From assembly GCA_032622095.1 (NCBI GenBank), contig CP136067.1:59747899-59811898 (forward strand): a stretch of DNA of 64,000 bases, given 5' to 3'. The position numbers were made by a program, and so were the translations under genes. The DNA is from Siphonodentalium dalli. Lineage: Eukaryota; Mollusca; Scaphopoda; Gadilida; Siphonodentaliidae. How positions within the stretch are numbered: position 1 is the stretch's first letter; each line of letters opens with the position of its first letter. The notes beneath the pieces were generated by a model. It made no database searches. It was not told the origin of the DNA and saw only the letters and a list, made by a program, of their open reading frames with translations. Of this stretch, positions 31,715-45,100 are shown piece by piece.

Positions 31715-33248
31715 AACATGGTTTATAATATACAAATGTATACTGTATGGGAAACATCAGAGGTTTACAAAGTAATAAAAACATTTGATTTGTTCTTTAT
31801 TCTTGTGGTTATATACACGTACATACATGTATTCTAAAAATAAATGTCCTTTACAACGTGGATCAATGAAATGCGGTTGTTGAATTTAAAATGCATTGAG
31901 GGTGCATTGTGTCACGCCACTTTGTAAATGCCTTAATGACAGCATTTAAATTAAATGCACTGCATTGGGAATAATCGCAGTCGCATTGAAATTACCGATC
32001 ATTGCGCCGAAAAAGTATACTAGTATGAACACCCAAATAACGATACGATAGTGTATTTTGCAATTTTAGTTATAATTTTGTTTAATTTAAATTCACATCT
32101 GAATAATTCTGTGTTATTTTCCCACTCCTGGTGTACATGTATATGTTCGGAATCGGACATTCATGATGTAGTTTTCCATTCAAAATGGAATAAACATAAA
32201 TAAACACTGTTGACATTAATTGTTTTATAATCAGAATCTGAGAATCATGATTCTCATTTTGATTCTAGTAAAAAGTCTTGATTCCCTGTAGAAAGTGAAA
32301 CGCTAACATTTTGATTATTGCCAAAAATCTGATGGATTTTAAGGCCTGCATCAAGACATTTGTTTGTGAATAAATCAAGGTAAATGTGTTAAAATATGAA
32401 CGCATTTACAAATGCGTTGCTCCAAAATCGCAAAGTAGATTCGAACATGTGGTCGCTTTTCTAAGAAATTTGTGAGTGGTCTGTACATGCACATACATGT
32501 AAGTTACTTGACCAATTACACAAGGAGTCGAGGGACACAATCAATGAGGACGTTTGTACTAAAAAATATTTTTTTACGCAAGGAACGAACACAAGGCCAC
32601 TTTCTTAATTTATATTATGAGCCAACAAGACAGATCGTAAATCGCTGTTATATGACAATATATGTGGCCATCATAATGGTCGACAGGCATGACGCCAACA
32701 AAAACCAATCTGTCAGGCCAATATAAAGAAGTCGCGACTTATTGCTGGTGGAACCTATTAAAGGCATCGTTCCATTTCGTTAATAACAACTTACATGTAA
32801 CATTCACCTCCACCTCTTTACTCTTGGGCTCCAAATAAATATGCATGCACCAGCTGCATCCACGTTTATTATTTTTCTTGGGAAATCCCCCCCCCCCCCT
32901 TGCACAGTGCTTATTTGGGTCTGCACGTTTATTAATATTTTGAAGCTATGAAAATTTAAATCAGCACAAATTCAAGATTTCTATATGATTCAGATGTAAA
33001 AATGATCAACACGTCTACATTAGTTACTAGCTAAACAAGACATTTTGTCATATGTTTATACTTTACTGTGAAATTGCGTTTCTTCCGTTCTCCATGAACG
33101 GATTCTCAAAATGTTTGGTTTTCCAAAAAACAAGGATTCGAACTGTCTGAACTGAACTCCATGCGTTTGTTTAAATAGATGAATAAATAATGGGAAAGAC
33201 ATACAATCCTAGTTCATAATGAATTTAAGTATATAAATATAAATAATA
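31715..33248. other. Stretch without supported genes
   Basis: AT-rich, with a C13 run near 32888. Only short ORFs. Confidence 0.35.
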
Positions 33249-33375
33249 AACGGCGGATTCAACGTGGTCATGGGTTTTGACCGTGTTAAAAAATCAGCAA
33301 ACTCTGCATGAACCCCGAAGTTTGCTGATTTTTTCTCGCGGTCAAAACCCCATGACCGCATTGAAACCGCCGTTC
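33249..33375. repeat. Hairpin with about 55 bp arms
   Basis: 'aacggcggattcaacgtggt' is mirrored by 'gaaaccgccgtt', and 'aatcagcaaact' by 'agtttgctgatt', with about 17 bases between. Confidence 0.85.
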
Positions 33376-33810
33376 ATTTCTTATATGAATAACACAATTT
33401 AAGATTGGTGAATTATTTCTTTTGGTTAATTTAATAAACGTACAGGACCAAATAACGATCGTACAGGTGGGAATTTTACCTCGATTTTAATAATCGTACA
33501 TTAGGCACTCAAGAGTAGTACATATTCAAGTATGTGGCAAACCAAAAAAACACCACATGATACATACATGTACCTGTACTACATGTTGACTCGTATACCT
33601 GAACCTGCTATAAAAATTATTTGGTTAACCACAGTTGATGTTTTGCTCAGAGTTCCCCCTGCACTATTATTTGGGTCTGTACTTGATTAACTTTCAATGG
33701 AATTTCCCCCCCCCCCCCCGCACTATTATTTGGGCCTGCACTTTTATTTGGAGCCTGAGAGTAAGTTGCATTGACATTTATTTTCACGAATTACCATGCT
33801 AAAGGCCAAA

Positions 33811-34505
33811 AGGCCAAAGAAAAAAGATTGTATGTTTCCGGTAAAAAAATTTAGGGTAGGTAGGTAGGGAATTTTTTTTATTTTATTTTATTTTGATATT
33901 TTTTATCCAGCTGCAGAAATATTGAACTACCTCGACCAAAGTGACATAAAATGCCAACCCGTGCCATGGGGAAAGTATTACTTGATCAACACAGTGGAAA
34001 TATACATTAAGATTGATAAAAAATCAAACTTACTTCATGCTTACGTATGTTTTTTATTATATCTAATACCACATTTTCATAAATTTGGCTATAAACTTGG
34101 TACAAAATTGATGTCACTAACTTTTTATAAGAATTTTACCAATAATACCGCCATTATACCGTACATGTATTGTGACAATTACATCCCATTGTCTGGGGGT
34201 AGCCAGTACACCCACCGAGCATGCCTGGTTTTTGGAAACAGTAGCTACTAGTACATGTATACACCTAATATATGCAGTGATAACCTCTGTACATGTATAT
34301 ATACAGATACACACCCACCATGTCTGTTGATAGTGTTCCATAAGTCCCAAACAAGACATAAAGCAGGCAGGAGATCCACTCTCAGGAAATTAAAATTGCG
34401 AAAATTTTGACTTTTTCTCAAAATATCAATAAAAAGTTTAGGGTCGGCGGGTTATTTTTAGGGTCGGTCGATGTACGGAAACATAGTATCTTTTTTCTTT
34501 GGCCT
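33811..34505. mobile_element. Element R, about 695 bp with 30 bp inverted ends
   Basis: The left end AGGCCAAAGAAAAAAGAT continues to TTTCCG; the right end CGGAAACATAGTATC...CTTTGGCCT is its complement with two mismatches. Next to each end lies 'ttagggt' repeated. The 109 aa frame inside (33922) has no recognisable domain. Confidence 0.75.
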
Positions 34506-34689
34506 AAGGAACATTGCAACTGGTTTGAAGTAACATGACCGCGTTGCGTCAACACTGGAACTGCATTGATGGTAATTTTCAACATGGTCTCACTGAGGTT
34601 CTATCAAATATAAATACTAGTATGGTTGAGGCCAACTTGAGGGAGACAATTATTTTGAGAATATGTGATCCTGTGTTAACATGAGCCTA

Positions 34690-35070
34690 AGGCGACACCA
34701 ATTTTTAAGTCTGGTTTACGAACACCTCCTACAACTTTGTTTCCATTTCATGAATTTTTTTTTTAATTTTTTTGTCCCAAAATATTTTACACGCGTACTG
34801 ATTTTCATGTGCTGTCGCATCCGGTTCTGCTTATGATCATTTACAGATCCATATTTTCATGTATTTCATGACAAGATATGTCTTGTTTGGTTTGAACAGA
34901 ATTTCATTCAAAAACATTTTTTCACAATTTTTGTAAAATTTATGTAAAATTCCACGATTTACTTGATATAAATTGGGGGGACAATCTTTTTTATTTTTAT
35001 TTTTTTCCCTCCTGCATCTACTTTTTTCTCTCCCCACATCGTAAACCAGACTTAAAAATTGGTGTCGCTT
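34690..35070. mobile_element. MITE family P, copy 2 (381 bp)
   Basis: Same inverted ends as 27336-27701 (AGGCGACACCAATTTTTAAG), interior in reverse orientation. Confidence 0.85.
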
Positions 35071-35384
35071 AAATATCATCTGATGGAGTCAAAATCATTG
35101 AACCGTCACTTATGCATGCACATGTTGTCTTGATGTTGAGTCTGGCTTTCATCATTTTCATTAGTTTTACTGTTAATATCCACCAAAGGTTGAGGTGTTA
35201 TGGAACAACTGTATGGCATCGTATGATTCGTATACTGTTATCTTCCGAGTAAATATGGAGTCTCTAATTCTTTTATCAGTCACGCATCTACTCATCAAAT
35301 AGTATAATCCTCAAATATTTGTAGTCCAGGTGATCTCGACTGCACAGTACATGTATAAACATTCATCTGTGCACAGTGTGTTTT

Positions 35385-35590
35385 AAATTTCTTTGCCGTG
35401 TAACAACTGTTGTCCCAAGTTTCAATGCCTTGTCCTCCTGGTATGTAGGGATTACCAATTTACCATTGCCGTGTTTTAATTTGCAATTTTGATGATGACG
35501 CTCACTAAGCTTGTTGATAATTTTCTTTGTCGTGTAACAACTGTTGTACCAAGTTTCTACGCCGCGTCCTCCTGGTATTTAGGGATTACC
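35385..35590 (+). repeat. Two direct copies of an about 75 bp sequence
   Basis: 'tgtaacaactgttgtcccaa' at 35399 recurs as 'tgtaacaactgttgtaccaa' at 35526; each is followed by 'cctcctggtat(g/t)tagggatt'. Spacing about 127. Confidence 0.75.
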
Positions 35591-35769
35591 GGTGCCTTTA
35601 ATAGCGTCAGATGCATCATTGCCAGTTAATGTACATTAGAGTGGAACTGAATTAACAATGTCACATTGACACAGTACTCAGTTAAGACCAGTAAAACAGC
35701 AAAAGTAGTATTATTGTACAGCAGGCTTATCACTATCAGTACTTACTACATGTACTGACCCCTTACTAT

Positions 35770-36375
35770 CGTGGATCAATCTGAATCTGAATGGTTACGC
35801 TGCAGATCCCAATTATGGTAATTTCGCAGCGGGCGAGAGAGTCTCAGATCTTTTCCTTCAGCGCACTCTTGAAGGAATCCACAGCTAGGCTGTTGTTGTA
35901 GGATTAAGGATTCCTCCAGCTGATTCCAGTCGCATATAGTTCGAACAAATGTGGAATTAGCGAACTGAGCTGACACGTATGGTATAGCCTCGTAGCACTG
36001 ACTGTTGTTCCTTTAAATTAGGTGCCGAGGAATTTGGCTGGTGACGTAGCCTGTCAGAACTTTGCTCTGCGATCTAAGACGCCTTGTTTCGGGTGTAAAG
36101 TATTGATTAGGCGGTATAGCCGGGACCAATCCACCCACCACCTTACTCATGAATCCCAGCCGATTTATTTTCCGCCGTTTCTGCAATGTTGGTAAATCTA
36201 GCTCGTAGAGGATCTTGGTCATATATCCATCTTCTTTGCTCTTATAGTCTCTTTTAATGAAACGGGCTGCTCTACGCTGGATTCTTTCCAGCTTGTCGAT
36301 GTGATTTTGTTGGTAGGGGTCCCAGATGGTGTCTGCGTAGTCCATGATGATGATCTTCAAACTTCTCAATTCTTC
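35770..36375 (-). pseudogene. Non-LTR retrotransposon fragment: reverse transcriptase C-terminal part
   Basis: The minus-strand frame gives IIMDYADTIWDPYQQNHIDK, then LERIQRRAARFI, LPTLQKRRKINRLGFMSKVV, NQYFTPETRRLRSQ. This is the conserved stretch after the catalytic domain of CR1/L2-like LINE ORF2 proteins ('YA...WDPY...LERIQRRAARF'). An in-frame TAA after PRHLI is followed by ANSTFVRTICDWNQLEESLI, the usual end of such proteins (xxxFxRTIxxWNxL). It ends near a short ATTCAGATTCAGATTG tail at about 35780 on this strand. 5'-truncated and inactive. Confidence 0.8.
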
Positions 36376-37084
36376 TTCTTCTGGACAGGTGCATTATGAG
36401 CAGGCCACTGGCACTACATCATGATTGTACCGGTACCACAAATTCAATTTTGAGAAAATATTCTGGTTATGGCCAGGTAGCTGAGGTACTGTTCAATACT
36501 ATAGTTGATCCGTTTCGTTATCGCAGCTTAATTCTTACTGTTCCGGGAATTGAAATATTTTTTGTCACATGAAATTCAGTCTTTTTCGATATTTGCGCAC
36601 ATCCATGGGGAGAAATCGGCGAATCTTATATATAAGTCCACAGTTTATCCGTTTGTAGCCAATACACCATTTCCTTCTGTCAATCCGCGTTGATTCGCGA
36701 CAAAATTAACTCAAAATACCACAAGGAATTATCCGCGCTCCATTTTGAAGAACGATAACTAAAAGTTAAGATTGTAATTTGGCTGCAGAAACGAAACGAA
36801 ACGAATTTTGAAACACAATAATTGTATTCACTAATATTTTCCTGTTGGTATATGGTCTACTATAGTATATGCAATCATTTATTTGAAATAATAAGTATCA
36901 CTTAGAGAATAATTCTTACTGATAATTAGAAATCTCTTTATTTTGTATCCCTTTAATATTAAATAATGGCCCTGAAAATTGTCTGTTTGTCAGTTTAATG
37001 TTCACTAATTATAGCTAGGCTGTTAGATAAAGTATGATATTGCTTCATTTGTCCGGGGTAGTGTATTGTCATACTGTCATAATA
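36376..37084. other. Spacer, nothing recognised
   Basis: AT-rich DNA between the retrotransposon fragment and the minisatellite. Confidence 0.35.
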
Positions 37085-38878
37085 AACTTCAAGTAATAAG
37101 GTAACTACTCGTCAATGATGCTTGAATACATAAATGATTAATAAGGTAACAACTACCCGTCAATGATCGACGTCTTAATATAGAAAGGTTTTATAAGGTA
37201 ACTAACTACACGGCAATGATACTTATTATAGAAGGTTAATAATTTAACTTCTTGTCAATGATGCTTTAATATAGAAAGGGTTAATAAGGTAACTACCCGT
37301 CAATAATGCTTTAGTGTAGAAATGGTTACTAAGGTAACTACATGTCAATGATGCTTTAATAAAGAAAGGGTTAATAAGATAAAGTTCTACACGTCAATGA
37401 TGCTTAAATATAGAAAGGGCTAATAGGGTAACTACACGTCAATGATGTTTTAATATAGAAAGGGTTAATATGGTAATTACACGCCAATGGTGCTTTAATA
37501 TAGAAAGGGTTAATATGGTAACTACCGTCCATGATGCTTTAATATATAACTGGCTACTATGATAACTACATGTCAATGATGCTTTATTGTAGAAAGGGTT
37601 AATAATGTAACTAATCACCAATGATACTCATTATAAAAAGGGTTAATAAGGTAACTGCCTGTCAATTATTGCTTCAACGTAGAAAGGGTTAATAAGGTAA
37701 TTACACGCCAATGGTGCTTTAATATAGAAAGGGTTAATATGGTAACTATCAGTCAATGATGCTTTAATATAGAAAGTGTTATAATATGGTAACTGCACGT
37801 CAATGATGCTTTGATACAAAAATGGTTAATAAGGTAATTACCCGTCAATGGCGCTTTAATATAGAAATGGTTTATAATGTAACTACTCACCAATGATACT
37901 TAGTATAGAAAGGGTTGTTTAATGTAACTACCTGTCAATTAATGCTTTAATATAGAAAAGGTTAATAAGGTAACTACACGCCAATGATACTTAGTATAGA
38001 AAGGGTTGGTAAGGTAACTACACGACAATGATACTTTAGTATATAGAGGGTTAATTAGGCAACTACCCGTCAACGATGCTTTAATATAGAAAGGGTTAAC
38101 AACTACATGTCAATGCTGCTTTAATACAGAAATGGTTAATAAGGTAACTTCACGTCAATGATGCTTTAATATAGAAAGGGTTAATACTGTAACTATTCAC
38201 CAATGATACTTAGTATAGAACGGGTTAATAAGATAACTACCCAGCAATAATGATGCTTTAATATAGAGAGGGTTATAATAAGGTAACTACACGTCAATGA
38301 TGCTTTAATACATAAATGGTTAATAAGGTAACTACCCGCCAATGGCGCTTTAATATAGAAAGGGTTAATAATGCAACTACTCACCAATGATACTTAGTAT
38401 AGAAAGGGTTAATAAGGTAACTACCTGTCAATTAATGCTTTAATATAGAAAGGGTTAATAAGGCAACTACACGCCAACGGTACTTAGTATAGAAAGGGTT
38501 AATAAGGTAACTATATACGACAATGATACTTTGGTATATACAGAGTTAAGGAGCCAACTACCCGCCAATGATGCTATACTATAGAAAGGGTTAACATTGT
38601 AACTACACATCAATGATATTTTAATATAGAAAGGGTTAATAAGGTAACTACGCGTCAATGATGCTTTAATAAAGAAAGGGTTAATAAGGTAACTTCACAT
38701 CAATGGTGCTTTAATATAGAAAGGGTTAATAATGTAACTACTCACCAATGTTACTTAGTATAGAAAGGGTTAATAAGGTAACTACCTGTCAATTAACGAT
38801 TTAATATAGAATGGTTAATAAGGTAACTACACGCCAATGGTGCTGTAATATAGAAAGGGTTAATAAGGTGACTTCAAT
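37085..38878 (+). repeat. Minisatellite with about 45-47 bp unit, about 38 copies
   Basis: The unit reads GGGTTAATAAGGTAACTACA then CGTCAATGATGCTTTAATATAGAAA, with many variants (for example 'tcaccaatgatacttagtat', 'ctgtcaattaatgc'). Variant types recur in order, suggesting a larger repeat of several units. Located just inside the right end of the 14.3 kb element. Confidence 0.9.
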
Positions 38879-38904
38879 GCAGATTATACAGTTTAACAAA
38901 ATAC

Positions 38905-39197
38905 CACAGGTGTATATATCCGGGTGAACACTGTAGTAAATACCTGGGCGAAACCCTGGTGTAAATACCTGGGTGTAAATACCTGGTGTAAATACCTGGG
39001 TGTAAATCCGTAAAAACCCGGGTAAACTGGGGTTTATACCTAACATATATAGAAAACACCTGGGTAAATCTATATAAATCCCTGATTTACCTGGGTGTAA
39101 CCTGGGTGTGACCTGGGTGGAACCAGGGTAAAACCTATATGTACCGGGGTATACCTAGGTAAACACCAAGATTTACCCAGGTACATTTTTATATGGG
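38905..39197. repeat. Right subterminal repeat region of the 14.3 kb element
   Basis: About a dozen ACCTGGGTGTAAAT / ACCTGGGTGTAACC words, related to but different from the left subterminal units, ending in the terminal inverted repeat. Confidence 0.85.
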
Positions 39198-42100
39198 CTT
39201 CCCTATGATTTCCCATAGGTAAGAAAGCCATTGGCACAGGAATTAACCCTTTGTAGTGAAGTTTGAATTTGTTGGTGTGGTCTAAAATATGACAGTATTT
39301 TTTTATGCGGATCTGACACTAGTTACGAAAACACAAGATTTAAAGGCGAATTCCCTGCTAGACAGATATGATTTTTTTGTGTAAAAAGTTTCCCGAAATG
39401 TCAATTTTTCAGATTAAAAAAAAAAATTGGACCCATGGTTCATATAGCCAACAGCATACGCTAAAACGTTAGCACTGAGGCCTATGGAAAACATTTACAC
39501 CAGTGTAACCTAAAGGGAAAAATGAGCTTTTTGGCATTTTTGATTCCTGGGAGTCACTTAAAAGTATTTTAATGCATTTTTCACAGCCTGGTCTTTCAGT
39601 CCAATGAATCTCCAATGCATGGTGTGGCTATTCTTGCTGCTGATGTCTTCTTTCACTTACATCGGCCAAAAAAATGGTATGATTTTTCATAAAAAATGCC
39701 AATTTTTCAAGGTATTTTCAAAAAATTTCAAGGTGGTAATTGTCACATGATAATGCAAGTTACCCATAACATGAGCATGTCAATGACACATATACCAATT
39801 GTTATAAGAAGCTAATCTAACAAGTATTTTGGATTTTATAGCCAGTGATATACAGATATATATAATAAAAGTGTCTCATTTTCACTGGCCATTTGAAGGT
39901 TAATAGCACTAAAACTTGGACACATTTAAGAAAATGCTTCAGCATTTCAAAGAGAGCATATCTTTGTTCAACTAATTCAATATACACCCACATCCAGTTA
40001 TCTTGGATCACCCTTGCAGACCTGAAAATGTCATATTTTAGTCTTCCATGTGCTGATAAAGTCATGTGCTTGATGCTCAGCTGATCAGATCTGGACTCAA
40101 TGACCTCACATCACCAGAAGTTCTCTCATGGAAAGGATCTTGTACAGTCTTCCATAGCTGATCCAAGTTTGCAACACCAGACCCCAAAAACTGTGTGAAA
40201 ATGGGGCCTGAATATGACTTGTGGTGGAAAAATTTGCTTTTTTGATGAATAATGTGTTACAGAGAGAGGGGTTAAATTGTGTGTGATAAATAAAGAACCA
40301 CAGAAGTGATATTATTTTTGAACACATTTTTTTCATTCATGGGCAATTCTGAAAAAATGTAGGGTGTTACAATTATTCCGCGAAAAAGCGGGCTATCGCT
40401 TTAGGTTACACTGGTGTAAATAAGGTTCGGAGAGACCTCTAGCGGATGCGGGAGGAATATATAGGAGAGAATAAAATAGACACTGGGCCCTGATTGGTCA
40501 ATAGCCTTGTGTGCGTTTTGCATAAAAAAATCATCACACCTCTTCCCTATGATTTCCCATAGGTAAGAAAGCCATTGGCACAGGAATTAACCCTTTGTAG
40601 TGAAGTTTGAATTTGTTGGTGTGGTCTAAAATATGACAGTATTTTTTTATGCGGATCTGACACTAGTTACGAAAACACAAGATTTAAAGGCGAATTCCCT
40701 GCTAGACAGATATGATTTTTTTGTGTAAAAAGTTTCCCGAAATGTCAATTTTTCAGATTAAAAAAAAAAATTGGACCCATGGTTCATATAGCCAACAGCA
40801 TACGCTAAAACGTTAGCACTGAGGCCTATGGAAAACATTTACACCAGTGTAACCTAAAGGGAAAAATGAGCTTTTTGGCATTTTTGATTCCTGGGAGTCA
40901 CTTAAAAGTATTTTAATGCATTTTTCACAGCCTGGTCTTTCAGTCCAATGAATCTCCAATGCATGGTGTGGCTATTCTTGCTGCTGATGTCTTCTTTCAC
41001 TTACATCGGCCAAAAAAATGGTATGATTTTTCATAAAAAATGCCAATTTTTCAAGGTATTTTCAAAAAATTTCAAGGTGGTAATTGTCACATGATAATGC
41101 AAGTTACCCATAACATGAGCATGTCAATGACACATATACCAATTGTTATAAGAAGCTAATCTAACAAGTATTTTGGATTTTATAGCCAGTGATATACAGA
41201 TATATATAATAAAAGTGTCTCATTTTCACTGGTGGGTATGGCCATTTGAAGGTTAATAGCACTAAAACTTGGACACATTTAAGAAAATGCTTCAGCATTT
41301 CAAAGAGAGCATATCTTTGTTCAACTAATTCAATATACACCCACATCCAGTTATCTTGGATCACCCTTGCAGACCTGAAAATGTCATATTTTAGTCTTCC
41401 ATGTGCTGATAAAGTCATGTGCTTGATGCTCAGCTGATCAGATCTGGACTCAATGACCTCACATCACCAGAAGTTCTCTCATGGAAAGGATCTTGTACAG
41501 TCTTCCATAGCTGATCCAAGTTTGCAACACCAGACCCCAAAAACTGTGTGAAAATGGGGCCTGAATATGACTTGTGGTGGAAAAATTTGCTTTTTTGATG
41601 AATAATGTGTTACAGAGAGAGGGGTTAAATTGTGTGTGATAAATAAAGAACCACAGAAGTGATATTATTTTTGAACACATTTTTTTCATTCATGGGCAAT
41701 TCTGAAAAAATGTAGGGTGTTACAATTATTCCGCGAAAAAGCGGGCTATCGCTTTAGGTTACACTGGTGTAAATAAGGTTCGGAGAGACCTCTAGCGGAT
41801 GCGGGAGGAATATATAGGAGAGAATAAAATAGACACTGGGCCCTGATTGGTCAATAGCCTTGTGTGCGTTTTGCATAAAAAAATCATCACACCTCTTCCC
41901 TATGATTTCCCATAGGTAAGAAAGCCATTGGCACAGGAATTAACCCTTTGTAGTGAAGTTTGAATTTGTTGGTGTGGTCTAAAATATGACAGTATTTTTT
42001 TATGCGGATCTGACACTAGTTACGAAAACACAAGATTTAAAGGCGAATTCCCTGCTAGACAGATATGATTTTTTTGTGTAAAAAGTTTCCCGAAATGTCA

Positions 42101-45100
42101 ATTTTTCAGATTAAAAAAAAAAAATGGACCCATGGTTCATATAGCCAACAGCATACGCTAAAACGTTAGCACTGAGGCCTATGGAAAACATTTACACCAG
42201 TGTAACCTAAAGGGAAAAATGAGCTTTTTGGCATTTTTGATTCCTGGGAGTCACTTAAAAGTATTTTAATGCATTTTTCACAGCCTGGTCTTTCAGTCCA
42301 ATGAATCTCCAATGCATGGTGTGGCTATTCTTGCTGCTGATGTCTTCTTTCACTTACATCGGCCAAAAAAATGGTATGATTTTTCATAAAAAATGCCAAT
42401 TTTTCAAGGTATTTTCAAAAAATTTCAAGGTGGTAATTGTCACATGATAATGCAAGTTACCCATAACATGAGCATGTCAATGACACATATACCAATTGTT
42501 ATAAGAAGCTAATCTAACAAGTATTTTGGATTTTATAGCCAGTGATATACAGATATATATAATAAAAGTGTCTCATTTTCACTGGCCATTTGAAGGTTAA
42601 TAGCACTAAAACTTGGACACATTTAAGAAAATGCTTCAGCATTTCAAAGAGAGCATATCTTTGTTCAACTAATTCAATATACACCCACATCCAGTTATCT
42701 TGGATCACCCTTGCAGACCTGAAAATGTCATATTTTAGTCTTCCATGTGCTGATAAAGTCATGTGCTTGATGCTCAGCTGATCAGATCTGGACTCAATGA
42801 CCTCACATCACCAGAAGTTCTCTCATGGAAAGGATCTTGTACAGTCTTCCATAGCTGATCCAAGTTTGCAACACCAGACCCCAAAAACTGTGTGAAAATG
42901 GGGCCTGAATATGACTTGTGGTGGAAAAATTTGCTTTTTTGATGAATAATGTGTTACAGAGAGAGGGGTTAAATTGTGTGTGATAAATAAAGAACCACAG
43001 AAGTGATATTATTTTTGAACACATTTTTTTCATTCATGGGCAATTCTGAAAAAATGTAGGGTGTTACAATTATTCCGCGAAAAAGCGGGCTATCGCTTTA
43101 GGTTACACTGGTGTAAATAAGGTTCGGAGAGACCTCTAGCGGATGCGGGAGGAATATATAGGAGAGAATAAAATAGACACTGGGCCCTGATTGGTCAATA
43201 GCCTTGTGCGCGTTTTGCATAAAAAAATCATCACACCTCTTCCCTATGATTTCCCATAGGTAAGAAAGCCATTGGCACAGGAATTAACCCTTTGTAGTGA
43301 AGTTTGAATTTGTTGGTGTGGTCTAAAATATGACAGTATTTTTTTATGCGGATCTGACACTAGTTACGAAAACACAAGATTTAAAGGCGAATTCCCTGCT
43401 AGACAGATATGATTTTTTTGTGTAAAAAGTTTCCCGAAATGTCAATTTTTCAGATTAAAAAAAAAAATTGGACCCATGGTTCATATAGCCAACAGCATAC
43501 GCTAAAACGTTAGCACTGAGGCCTATGGAAAACATTTACACCAGTGTAACCTAAAGGGAAAAATGAGCTTTTTGGCATTTTTGATTCCTGGGAGTCACTT
43601 AAAAGTATTTTAATGCATTTTTCACAGCCTGGTCTTTCAGTCCAATGAATCTCCAATGCATGGTGTGGCTATTCTTGCTGCTGATGTCTTCTTTCACTTA
43701 CATCGGCCAAAAAAATGGTATGATTTTTCATAAAAAATGCCAATTTTTCAAGGTATTTTCAAAAAATTTCAAGGTGGTAATTGTCACATGATAATGCAAG
43801 TTACCCATAACATGAGCATGTCAATGACACATATACCAATTGTTATAAGAAGCTAATCTAACAAGTATTTTGGATTTTATAGCCAGTGATATACAGATAT
43901 ATATAATAAAAGTGTCTCATTTTCACTGGCCATTTGAAGGTTAATAGCACTAAAACTTGGACACATTTAAGAAAATGCTTCAGCATTTCAAAGAGAGCAT
44001 ATCTTTGTTCAACTAATTCAATATACACCCACATCCAGTTATCTTGGATCACCCTTGCAGACCTGAAAATGTCATATTTTAGTCTTCCATGTGCTGATAA
44101 AGTCATGTGCTTGATGCTCAGCTGATCAGATCTGGACTCAATGACCTCACATCACCAGAAGTTCTCTCATGGAAAGGATCTTGTACAGTCTTCCATAGCT
44201 GATCCAAGTTTGCAACACCAGACCCCAAAAACTGTGTGAAAATGGGGCCTGAATATGACTTGTGGTGGAAAAATTTGCTTTTTTGATGAATAATGTGTTA
44301 CAGAGAGAGGGGTTAAATTGTGTGTGATAAATAAAGAACCACAGAAGTGATATTATTTTTGAACACATTTTTTTCATTCATGGGCAATTCTGAAAAAATG
44401 TAGGGTGTTACAATTATTCCGCGAAAAAGCGGGCTATCGCTTTAGGTTACACTGGTGTAAATAAGGTTCGGAGAGACCTCTAGCGGATGCGGGAGGAATA
44501 TATAGGAGAGAATAAAATAGACACTGGGCCCTGATTGGTCAATAGCCTTGTGTGCGTTTTGCATAAAAAAATCATCACACCTCTTCCCTATGATTTCCCA
44601 TAGGTAAGAAAGCCATTGGCACAGGAATTAACCCTTTGTAGTGAAGTTTGAATTTGTTGGTGTGGTCTAAAATATGACAGTATTTTTTTATGCGGATCTG
44701 ACACTAGTTACGAAAACACAAGATTTAAAGGCGAATTCCCTGCTAGACAGATATGATTTTTTTGTGTAAAAAGTTTCCCGAAATGTCAATTTTTCAGATT
44801 AAAAAAAAAAATTGGACCCATGGTTCATATAGCCAACAGCATACGCTAAAACGTTAGCACTGAGGCCTATGGAAAACATTTACACCAGTGTAACCTAAAG
44901 GGAAAAATGAGCTTTTTGGCATTTTTGATTCCTGGGAGTCACTTAAAAGTATTTTAATGCATTTTTCACAGCCTGGTCTTTCAGTCCAATGAATCTCCAA
45001 TGCATGGTGTGGCTATTCTTGCTGCTGATGTCTTCTTTCACTTACATCGGCCAAAAAAATGGTATGATTTTTCATAAAAAATGCCAATTTTTCAAGGTAT

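Larger units (their letters stand above)
24899..39197. mobile_element. 14.3 kb insertion with 28 bp terminal inverted repeats
   Basis: The left end CCCATATAAAAATGTACCTG continues GGTAAATC; the right end is its exact reverse complement (39170-39197). CT occurs at 24897-24898 and 39198-39199, a 2 bp target duplication confirmed by ten intact copies of the target. Terminal CCC, a 2 bp duplication and dense subterminal repeats resemble the EnSpm/CACTA superfamily; this is inference, because no transposase is recognisable inside. The interior is filled with nested MITEs, fold-backs, a retrotransposon fragment and minisatellites. Confidence 0.8.

Noticed and set aside
33922-34251. 109 aa ORF in element R
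   Set aside because: No transposase-like motif; the frame overlaps a similar minus-strand frame and sits in a short non-autonomous element.
24899-39197. A Polinton/Maverick (large DNA transposon with viral-type genes)
   Set aside because: The size is similar, but the duplication is 2 bp rather than 6, the ends differ, and no polymerase, integrase or capsid-like ORF is present.
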